Below are positions 6,961 through 13,009 of a stretch of 13,009 nt of DNA, in pieces (the first letter of the stretch is position 1; each line of letters begins with the position of its first letter). The stretch is from Candidatus Zipacnadia bacterium. Its GTDB lineage: Bacteria; Armatimonadota; Zipacnadia; Zipacnadales; Zipacnadaceae. The translations under genes and the position numbers were made by a program. The stretch covers positions 1 to 13,009 of the forward strand of contig JALGTS010000007.1 of the NCBI GenBank assembly GCA_029821255.1. Reading direction: 5' to 3'. The notes beneath the pieces are model-generated. The model was not told the DNA's origin. It did not search any database and saw only the letters and a list, made by a program, of their open reading frames with translations.

Positions 6961-7860
6961 CTACGATTCTGGGGCCACAGCATGACGGACCCAATAGTGC
7001 GGGTCAGACTGAGCCTTTTGGAGTACTTGCTCAACCTTATCACTGTCTTCGTCCGGCCAGGAGATACGCAACAACGAGTCCGATGCCGCAATGCGGACGT
7101 CCCCTACCTCGTCTGCCGCAGCCTGAATTAGAGCATCCAAAGCTACTGCGGTGCTCTCTTCGGGCGATTCAGCCGCAGTCATTGCGTCACCCAGAGCATA
7201 AGCCATTGCCGTGCGTACGCGCGCATTCGTTTCTGCACCCCCAGTAAGCTCATCAGACAGAGCCCTAATAGCCTCCGGGGTGGCGATTGCACCCAGTGCC
7301 CACGCCGCCTCCACCCGTAGCAGCCACGAACTATCCTGCTGATCTTGGCCCACAGCAGGACGATAGGCAAGTGCCCGGGTCAATTGGGGCACTGCCGCCG
7401 GCTCAGCCAAAGAGGCCAAAGCACGTGCCGCGCTGACGCGGACGGGGAGTTCTTCGGTGTCATTGGCGACCACCTGTGCCAGCTTGTTGCTACTGCCGTG
7501 GGCCCCTATCCGCCCCAATGCTTCGGCTGCAGCAGCTCTCACCTCAGGCTCTGGATCATCCAGCATAGGCATAAGCACCTCAGCAGCCTGGGGGCGACCA
7601 AGCTCGCCCAGCACCACTGCCGCACGGCGGCGCGTATGGGCATCTACGTTCTGAGCAAGCTCAACTACCTGTAGATAAACCCTACTGCTGCCGTGGGCGG
7701 ATAGCTGTTCCATAGCCTTGGTGGCTTCTTTGTCGTCTACTCCCGACATCTGCGCAAGCCACTCAGCAGTCTTACTAAGCTGCTGGGCGTAGGTTAGAAA
7801 ATACCCCCCGGCACCAACCAAGACAACTATTATTATGATAAGTACCGTCCGTTGGGTCAC
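6961..7860 (-). CDS. Membrane-anchored HEAT-repeat protein (299 aa)
   Basis: GTG start at 7860 with AAGGAG 8 bases upstream. Residues 5-25 (TVLIIIIVVLVGAGGYFLTY) form one N-terminal transmembrane anchor. The remainder is almost entirely HEAT repeats of about 30 residues: TRRRAAVVLGELGRPQAAEV, EPEVRAAAAEALGRIGAHGS, LPVRVSAARALASLAEPAAV, LRVEAAWALGAIATPEAIRA, ARVRTAMAYALGDAM, and VRIAASDSLLRI then HYWVRHAVA. The Arg-Ala-Ala-Ala-x-Ala-Leu-Gly core marks the PBS-lyase/EZ-HEAT class, used in bacteria both for phycobilin lyases and for generic scaffolds. No lyase context exists here, so a scaffold is inferred. It follows the 878-aa HEAT gene by 57 bp and precedes the lipoprotein gene by 35 bp. Confidence 0.9.
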   Translation of the reverse strand: MTQRTVLIIIIVVLVGAGGYFLTYAQQLSKTAEWLAQMSGVDDKEATKAMEQLSAHGSSRVYLQVVELAQNVDAHTRRRAAVVLGELGRPQAAEVLMPMLDDPEPEVRAAAAEALGRIGAHGSSNKLAQVVANDTEELPVRVSAARALASLAEPAAVPQLTRALAYRPAVGQDQQDSSWLLRVEAAWALGAIATPEAIRALSDELTGGAETNARVRTAMAYALGDAMTAAESPEESTAVALDALIQAAADEVGDVRIAASDSLLRISWPDEDSDKVEQVLQKAQSDPHYWVRHAVAPES

Positions 7861-7917
7861 GTCTGGTTCTCCTTTTGTCTGGTAGGTAGTTTACCAGCTA
7901 TCAACGACGGCGCCGCT

Positions 7918-10554
7918 TCACTCACCGCTTAGAATGCGTGATTTGATCTCACGCACCTGCTCTACCAGGGACGGATCGGGCCTTTCGTCCTCGGGCAGAT
8001 AATTGATAAACCGAGTAGCTAACTTGCTGCCAATTACATCAAGCACTGCTACGCACCACAGCTTCTGCTGCTTGTCCTTGCTCCTATGTCTGGCCGAAAG
8101 CATCGGATTGGTGGCAGGCTCGCCGATTGCCGCCAAGATGCCCGCTGCCCAGGGCTTAACCTCGTCAGGATAGGCATGGAGACCGTCTATCAGTGCAGCG
8201 ACAGGCAAGTCCTTCATAGTGGCCAGTGCACGGGCAACCTGCAATCGCAGTTCCTCGTTATCAGTTTCCTTAAGCACATTTAGCAGCTGGGCGCTGACCT
8301 CGCTCATCCCAACCTTTTGTTTGGCGACCGCCGCCGTCCGGACCCCGATCTGGGCCATAGACTGAGCAGCTTCAAAGGCGAAAGGCGAGTCCGGTGCCAA
8401 CAAGTCCTTCAGTAGAGGAACTACTGACAGTGTAGCCACTGCTCCCAAATTCTTCACCGCCGCCTGCCGCAGCGCCACATCCTCGGTAGTGTCTTGGATG
8501 GTCTCGGTGAGCACATCTACCACAGTCTGATTCTTTTCCGCAGCCTCGGCTACACCTCCCATTACGTCAGCAAGCAGCCGATTTGCCTCGGGCGAACTAT
8601 GATAGGCGAGTATTATCGCTGCACGACGGCGAGCGTCCTGGTCGCCTCCTTGCAAAACTTCCTGCAAACACTCCCCGACCTTATCTAACTGCCAATCCTT
8701 CAGCAGAAGATAGGCCACCTCCCGCACCTTTGGGCTGGAATCGGTCAGCCCGGAGACAAGCAGCTCAGTGGCGGCGGGGTCGCGAATATCACTGACCGCC
8801 TGCAGAACCGCGATCCGTACCTCTGGATGCGAGGATTTGCTTGCCTTAAGGAGGTCGGTTGCCGCTGGTGATTTAGTGTAGCCCAGAGCCCTAATCGCCG
8901 CTGCCCGAGTCGCGACCGGCTGCGCAGGATCCTTCAGCAAACTGCTAATAGGCTCAATTATCGCAGGACCGATCTTGCCCAGAGTCGTTGCCACCCAATG
9001 GCGGACGTCAGCTTCCGGGGAGCTTAGTGCCCCCAGCAATGGCTTGATAGCCGGCATGCGAATATCAACCAGCGCCTGCTGGGCCATATATTTGCTCCGC
9101 AGATCGCCGGTCGCCAGCTTATCAATTAGTGCAGGAACTGCCGGGCGACCAATTCGGGCCAATGCCTCCCGGACGGCATGATAAACGCGCCAGTTGCGAT
9201 CGCCCAGTGCAGCAAGCATCTGGGCAACAACTTGCGGGGTACTGGCAGCCCTAAGCATATCTTGCGGCATACCTGCTAAAGTCTCAGCCGCTAACCGCCG
9301 AATAGCGGGATTCGGATCAGCCAGCTGCGCCCCCAGCGGCGCAACTACCTGGCCAGTGCCAATACCAGCCAATATTTCAGTAGCCAGTCGACGGGTCTCC
9401 GCGTCGTCCGAACTCAGAGCCGGGGACAAGGCGGAAATCGCCGGCACTCCCAGCCGGCGCAGGGCCAGTTGCAATTCATCAATAGCGCCGGTTCTGTTCG
9501 TCATCAGTGTCGCCACCAGGACTGGGGCAACCTGGGCTGCTCCGATCTGACCGAGTGCTGTCGCTGCCGCCGCTTTGACGCCTGCTCGGGAATCATCCAG
9601 AGCAGTAACCAGAGCGCTGACAATTCTGGGCTGATTACCCGCCGACAGCAGCTTACCCAGCGCCAGTGCCGCCTGTCGACGCACTCGCCAGTCAGGATCA
9701 CTCGCCAGGTGCGCTATCAGTGGGTCTACTGCGGTGAGAGCGTCTTCCAAAGGAATCGGCACAACCAGGGGGATAGGCTTGGCAACGGCAGGGTGGACAA
9801 AAGATTTGGAGGTCTGGTCAATGATAACGCCTATCAGTTGCGCCGCTTTCTCGCGGACGGCGGCATCCTTACTGGTCAGTAACTGCTTCATTACTGGCGC
9901 CAGGCTCTTCACCTTTAGACTACTGAGTGCAGCATAAGCAGTCTCCTGGCTACGCACGAACTCGCCCGCCGACTGCTCCGGGCCGGGACTGGTCTGCTGG
10001 AGGATTTTTACCAATAAGGGGATAGCAGGTTCACCAATGCCCGCCAAAGCGCCCGTGACCGCACCTCGCGTATCATCGTTATAGACACCGACCATGGGTA
10101 CTAACGAAGGCAGGGCAGGTGCACCAATGCTTGCCAGCACGCCGGAAGCCGCCCCTCGGATGTCAGCATCCGGATTGGATAACTCCTGAACCGCCACACC
10201 AACCGCCCGTACCCCAACCATCGCCAGGCTTGCCTTGATTTGGTCAGAAACTGGCTTATCAACCAGGGGTATCATCTTCAGCAGTTGGCGGAAGGCTTTG
10301 GGGCTGCCGACCCGCAACGCAGCAGCCACCGCCCGATCTTGCACCCAGCGGGGCTCCTGTTCCACAGCAGTGGCCAGTCGCCCTTCCCTAATCAAGCTGG
10401 CTGCCGCCGCAACTTGCTCATCAGGCCGACCCGTTGCCAGCTTATTGAGCGCCCGCTCCACCGCCGTGCGCCTATAGGCAATGAAGATAATCAGTATTAC
10501 GACAAGGCCCGTTACTATAACCCAGGTTATCTGCCGCCTGGTACTGTCTTGCAC
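7918..10554 (-). CDS. Large membrane-anchored HEAT-repeat protein (878 aa)
   Basis: GTG start at 10554, chosen because AGGAG lies 9 bases upstream; a TTG at 10563 would abut that Shine-Dalgarno. One transmembrane segment (about residues 10-27, ITWVIVTGLVVILIIFIAY) anchors the N-terminus. The following ~840 residues are an almost unbroken solenoid of about 20 EZ-type HEAT repeats, such as DADIRGAASGVLASIGAPAL, DTRGAVTGALAGIGEPAIPL, WRVRRQAALALGKLL, RAGVKAAAATALGQIGAA, AIRRLAAETLAGM, VRHWVATTLGKIGPAIIEPI and LRLQVARALATMKDLP. A proline-rich break (HPAVAKPIPLVVPIPLEDAL, about 254-273) splits the solenoid into a short and a long arm. No catalytic motif is visible. It is probably an extracytoplasmic interaction platform; partners may be the two smaller HEAT proteins encoded next. 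First gene after the TGCTATAAT promoter. Confidence 0.92.
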   Translation of the reverse strand: MQDSTRRQITWVIVTGLVVILIIFIAYRRTAVERALNKLATGRPDEQVAAAASLIREGRLATAVEQEPRWVQDRAVAAALRVGSPKAFRQLLKMIPLVDKPVSDQIKASLAMVGVRAVGVAVQELSNPDADIRGAASGVLASIGAPALPSLVPMVGVYNDDTRGAVTGALAGIGEPAIPLLVKILQQTSPGPEQSAGEFVRSQETAYAALSSLKVKSLAPVMKQLLTSKDAAVREKAAQLIGVIIDQTSKSFVHPAVAKPIPLVVPIPLEDALTAVDPLIAHLASDPDWRVRRQAALALGKLLSAGNQPRIVSALVTALDDSRAGVKAAAATALGQIGAAQVAPVLVATLMTNRTGAIDELQLALRRLGVPAISALSPALSSDDAETRRLATEILAGIGTGQVVAPLGAQLADPNPAIRRLAAETLAGMPQDMLRAASTPQVVAQMLAALGDRNWRVYHAVREALARIGRPAVPALIDKLATGDLRSKYMAQQALVDIRMPAIKPLLGALSSPEADVRHWVATTLGKIGPAIIEPISSLLKDPAQPVATRAAAIRALGYTKSPAATDLLKASKSSHPEVRIAVLQAVSDIRDPAATELLVSGLTDSSPKVREVAYLLLKDWQLDKVGECLQEVLQGGDQDARRRAAIILAYHSSPEANRLLADVMGGVAEAAEKNQTVVDVLTETIQDTTEDVALRQAAVKNLGAVATLSVVPLLKDLLAPDSPFAFEAAQSMAQIGVRTAAVAKQKVGMSEVSAQLLNVLKETDNEELRLQVARALATMKDLPVAALIDGLHAYPDEVKPWAAGILAAIGEPATNPMLSARHRSKDKQQKLWCVAVLDVIGSKLATRFINYLPEDERPDPSLVEQVREIKSRILSGE

Positions 10555-10620
10555 CGCAGTCAACTCCTATAGAACAGTCGCGACCGGTCTCGCAGATCAA
10601 CCGGACCGTCTTTGTTACCA

Positions 10621-10629
10621 ATTATAGCA
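10621..10629 (-). promoter_or_regulatory. Extended -10 promoter of the HEAT-repeat gene cluster
   Basis: The minus strand reads TGC TATAAT, a perfect -10 hexamer (10626-10621) with the TG extension of extended -10 promoters. No good -35 is found 16-18 bases upstream, which such promoters can tolerate. The expected start near 10614 gives a leader of about 60 bases before the GTG at 10554. It sits in the 130-bp gap after the NIF3-family gene and is the most obvious promoter in the right two thirds of the window. Confidence 0.6.
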
Positions 10630-10684
10630 TATCGCCGGCCTTCTTGCACTATTCTCTCACCATAAGCGGAGGACCTTCCTGCCA

Positions 10685-11488
10685 TCAGCCCTGATTCCAT
10701 GGCACCGGGCAGCGATGGAATACTACCTTGGTTCCAGGCATAACTGACGCGAGATCGTCGGCAAAGTGAGCCAGACCAAAGTTCTCGCTACCTGCGTGGC
10801 TGGTTTCAATGAGCGGCACATCCGCATCCCGACAATAGAACATCGTGTATTCATCGGTCTCGCCGGCTATCAGTACGTCAGGACGGTAGCCCAGCAACCC
10901 TTCAACAAAGCTTATATTAACAGAAAGTCCCAGACCTCCCCAAGGCAGGCCAACACGGCTGACTTGGCGACTCGGATCACCGGTCACCCGCACCGAGTCC
11001 ATATCCATAACTTGCTTGACCTGCTCGGTAAGCTGAGCAACAGTTCGCGGCTCAACATCGTAGATACGGTAAAACCCCTCGCTCACTGTGGGACTGCCCA
11101 AGCCCAGCTCTGCAGCAAAATCGTCCAAAATGCAGTAGTGATCAAGCATACCATGAGCCCGATAGACCGTTATTTCGCTTCGCGACAGGGCCTGGATTCG
11201 CTGTCGATTTACCGTCCAGGTTAGGTATTTCTCCAAACCTGGCTCGAAGGCAGCATATGGGTAATGCATCTCTTCGTGACAAACAATCATATTGCAGCCT
11301 TCAGCAACGGCCCGCTGAATTGCTGCCAATGTGCACATCCAACATACCAACACACCTTTAATCCGCGCGTGAGGATTGCCAAACTTGAATCCCTCATCAT
11401 TGGCAGGCTTCACCGCGAGCTTTTCAATGTAGGCTGCCACATCGGCAGCAGTTATGAAGTCACTACCCGGTTTGGTGTCAGTTGGCAC
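10685..11488 (-). CDS. NIF3/DUF34-family protein (dinuclear metal centre)
   Basis: 267 aa. The family forms toroidal hexamers with a two-metal site; its reaction is still unsettled (GTP cyclohydrolase-type activity has been proposed for some members). Motifs in order: KGVLVCWMCTLAAIQRAVAEGC (the 'D-x-T-x-x-V-x-x-A-x-x-x-x' helix region), MIVCHEEMHYP (His71), ITVYRAHGMLDHY (His112, Asp116), and the C-terminal LIETSHAGSENFGLAHFADDL (His231, Glu235). The usual double His (THHP) is His71-Glu72 here, so the metal site is altered or uses His75. Canonical members have about 250-370 aa, so it is the short form without a PII-like insertion. GTG start at 11488 with GAGGGGG 9 bases upstream. Cytoplasmic. 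It lies 257 bp after the ceramidase-family gene. Confidence 0.85.
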   Translation of the reverse strand: MPTDTKPGSDFITAADVAAYIEKLAVKPANDEGFKFGNPHARIKGVLVCWMCTLAAIQRAVAEGCNMIVCHEEMHYPYAAFEPGLEKYLTWTVNRQRIQALSRSEITVYRAHGMLDHYCILDDFAAELGLGSPTVSEGFYRIYDVEPRTVAQLTEQVKQVMDMDSVRVTGDPSRQVSRVGLPWGGLGLSVNISFVEGLLGYRPDVLIAGETDEYTMFYCRDADVPLIETSHAGSENFGLAHFADDLASVMPGTKVVFHRCPVPWNQG

Positions 11489-11745
11489 AGCACTTTGCCC
11501 CCTCTACTGGTAGAGCAACCTATTAAGCTACCATTCGCGCCGGTTGGCACAATTTCCTTCTTCATCCAGTTCCATACTTGCCTCAGCGCGAAATCTCCTC
11601 CGGCCGTATACTGCTGTGGCTCATTTGTCTTCCCCGGAAATTACAAATCCAGGGCTATTAAGACAACGCCAACCCTGGTGAAGGGAGCATCAGTCGCCAG
11701 AAGGCGTCGGTTACAGCTTGGGCAAAAGCAATTGACTGGCTGCGA
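11489..11745. other. Intergenic gap without a convincing gene
   Basis: This 257-bp gap separates the ceramidase-family stop from the NIF3-family start. It holds only very short frames on the minus strand (12-15 codons) and protein-like but stop-interrupted stretches. An inverted repeat CCAGGG...CCCTGG (11646-11675) has an 18-base loop and no T tract, so it is a poor terminator candidate. No clear promoter hexamer pair was found. Confidence 0.5.
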
Positions 11746-13009
11746 CTAAGCACAGCGGCAAAACAGCTCTTCCAGCAACTCTGTTGCCGTATACGTGATC
11801 GTATCAAGAGCCTCCGCACTCAGCTTCGACCAGTGGGCGGTGCGAGTCTCGTACCCGCCTCGGCTGAGGGCCTCCGCCGTTGGAATATACCCGACCGCTC
11901 CGTTGGCCATGTGAACACAGAAGGTGCGTAGCGCAGGCGAGTTACCCTTGATTTCCAGTTGGGCCTCAACAAAAGGCTCACCAGGCACGCCAATAACTGC
12001 CAGATCGCCGAGTCGCAGTGCTTGCACTTCCACAGGGCAGGTGGGCTGCTCTTTGATCATCTCCACCAAATCCACCAGGCTAAGAGCGTAGCACCAGTCC
12101 CAGGAAATAGCCCTGGGGTCGTCGCTTCTGTACAGAGGTTCAGGATGCGCGCATAGTAGCTGCCGCGCGGCTTGCACCTGGGAATCCGGGATTTCCCGAT
12201 ACGGTATAGCCAGCTCACGATGGATCGCGTCCAGCCGAATAGGGGCCTCCATCCAGGTCAGGTCGGTCATAGCCCGACGAGTATCGTCAGCCAGCACATT
12301 TCCCATCTGCTGGTGGTCGTCACGATAGTCCGGGTCCAAGTGATTGTGATGGTGAATATTCCCGCAGAAACCGTTGAGTAGCAGGGGCACACACTGAGGC
12401 CCATAACTCTGGCGGATATTCCTTGACCAGGCCCCCGGCCAGCCGCTGATTACCTGGCGACCGTCCAATCCGTGGACAGGGTGGCAAGTGTAGTGCATAA
12501 TCACTGCAACTACCCGGCCAGCCATGTTGACTACTACCAGTACCCCCAACTCCGGGTCAATGGGACTTTCGGCCCGAAGGATGTTCTTACACTCGGCTGC
12601 ACTGGGATGGGTCACAACTCTACCATCGCGCATCACGAAGCGGCGGCAGAAGGCCACCGCATTCTCGGTGGTTGCTCCCCAGCCTACTGCAACGGGCTCA
12701 CACCGCTGCCAGGCCTGCTGGATCGCCTCCACTATGCGGGGAACGGCGAACTCTATATAGCTGTCGTCCCCACCTCTAAGCCATTCCAGCCCGGCCGGCA
12801 CGTAGGGAGAGTCAGGACGCATCATACTGTGCCCTATTGAGGGGGCTGCATGATTCTGTACGGCGTGGACCATTATTGCTCCAGGCTTCAGCCCACAACT
12901 ACTGGCTGCCTGTTGCCGAATTTGGGCCACATACGGGCGGGTGATGAGCGGCAAGTCAGTTGAGACCAGACAAATGGCGCTATGGTCGTCTTGGAATACC
13001 ACAGCCCGG
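11746..13009 (-). CDS. Neutral/alkaline ceramidase-family protein, N-terminus outside window
   Basis: The frame is open to the right edge (at least 420 codons). It starts inside the fold, so the true start is outside; the GTG at 13002 is probably internal. The order of motifs matches the neutral/alkaline non-lysosomal ceramidase family (PF04734), zinc amidases that split ceramide: LVSTDLPLITR, then MVHAVQNHAAPS (equivalent to the THTHSGP zinc loop), VIMHYTCHPVHG (second His region), LLLNGFCGNIHHHNH (GxxGDxNP-like), LAVIGVPGEPFVEAQLEIK (PGE, zinc-ligand Glu) and VGYIPTAEALSRGGYE (zinc-ligand Tyr). The protein lacks the C-terminal immunoglobulin-like domain of full ceramidases and ends LLEELFCRCA. 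Such short homologues are frequent in Planctomycetota and Armatimonadota and their substrates are mostly unknown, so true ceramide hydrolysis is not implied. Confidence 0.82.
   Translation of the reverse strand, partial: RAVVFQDDHSAICLVSTDLPLITRPYVAQIRQQAASSCGLKPGAIMVHAVQNHAAPSIGHSMMRPDSPYVPAGLEWLRGGDDSYIEFAVPRIVEAIQQAWQRCEPVAVGWGATTENAVAFCRRFVMRDGRVVTHPSAAECKNILRAESPIDPELGVLVVVNMAGRVVAVIMHYTCHPVHGLDGRQVISGWPGAWSRNIRQSYGPQCVPLLLNGFCGNIHHHNHLDPDYRDDHQQMGNVLADDTRRAMTDLTWMEAPIRLDAIHRELAIPYREIPDSQVQAARQLLCAHPEPLYRSDDPRAISWDWCYALSLVDLVEMIKEQPTCPVEVQALRLGDLAVIGVPGEPFVEAQLEIKGNSPALRTFCVHMANGAVGYIPTAEALSRGGYETRTAHWSKLSAEALDTITYTATELLEELFCRCA

Noticed and set aside
6474..7247. 257-codon open frame on the plus strand
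   Set aside because: It is antisense to the HEAT lipoprotein and 299-aa HEAT genes, which have clear domains and ribosome sites. Its translation is Ser/Arg/Pro-rich with no domain, typical of a shadow frame.
6350..10554. HEAT proteins as phycobilisome lyases
   Set aside because: The EZ-HEAT repeat is shared with lyases, but these have signal anchors and no phycobiliprotein or pigment genes nearby.
11646..11675. CCAGGG/CCCTGG inverted repeat as a terminator
   Set aside because: It has only a 6-bp stem, an 18-base loop and no T run afterwards.
11264..11749. 161-codon plus-strand frame covering the gap before the NIF3 gene
   Set aside because: Its first part is antisense to the NIF3-family gene and the rest is low in recognisable features. 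There is no ribosome site at its ATG.

Overview
This 13 kb window is densely packed with protein-coding genes, all transcribed from the minus strand (right to left). No rRNA, tRNA, CRISPR array or insertion sequence was seen. The most telling lineage marker is a type II secretion/type IV pilin-like prepilin: a GFTLIELLVVIAIIAVLAALLFPIFAKAR-type N-terminus (split here: GFTLIELLVVIAII, then LLFPIFAKAR) and a C-terminal FLDGHVK motif. This style is common in Armatimonadota and to a lesser extent Planctomycetota. HEAT-repeat-rich exported proteins and a bacterial neutral-ceramidase-like protein fit the same setting. The assignment to Armatimonadota or a relative is an inference from these families.

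Layout in transcription order. (1) 13009-11746: C-terminal part of a neutral/alkaline ceramidase-family protein, running off the right edge. (2) 11488-10685: a NIF3/DUF34-family protein. (3) 10629-10621: an extended -10 promoter (TGCTATAAT), which opens three consecutive HEAT-repeat genes: an 878-aa membrane-anchored protein, a 299-aa membrane-anchored protein and a 191-aa lipoprotein. (4) 6347-4668: an exported PHP-like protein, 2 bp after the lipoprotein gene, with most metal ligands replaced. (5) 4651-4160: a GNAT acetyltransferase. (6) 4125-3181: an exported thioredoxin-fold/TPR protein without a CxxC site. (7) 3057-1941: prfB (release factor 2), read through a programmed +1 frameshift at CTTTGAC. 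(8) 1941-1294: an anchored, stand-alone 5'-nucleotidase C-terminal domain, start/stop-coupled to prfB. (9) A sigma70-like promoter near 1228-1256, then the prepilin (1191-553) and a secreted protein of unknown function (503 to the left edge, incomplete).

Genes 3 to 7 are tightly spaced (2 to 57 bp) and probably cotranscribed, possibly through prfB. The shared theme of the central block is envelope location plus protein-interaction scaffolds (about 30 HEAT units over three proteins, and a TPR). It also includes two folds that have lost their usual catalytic residues: a PHP without most metal ligands and a thioredoxin without cysteines. I infer a non-catalytic envelope assembly or scaffold module of unknown purpose. 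This block is the best candidate in the window for something undescribed. The prfB frameshift is the clearest documented-type recoding signal.
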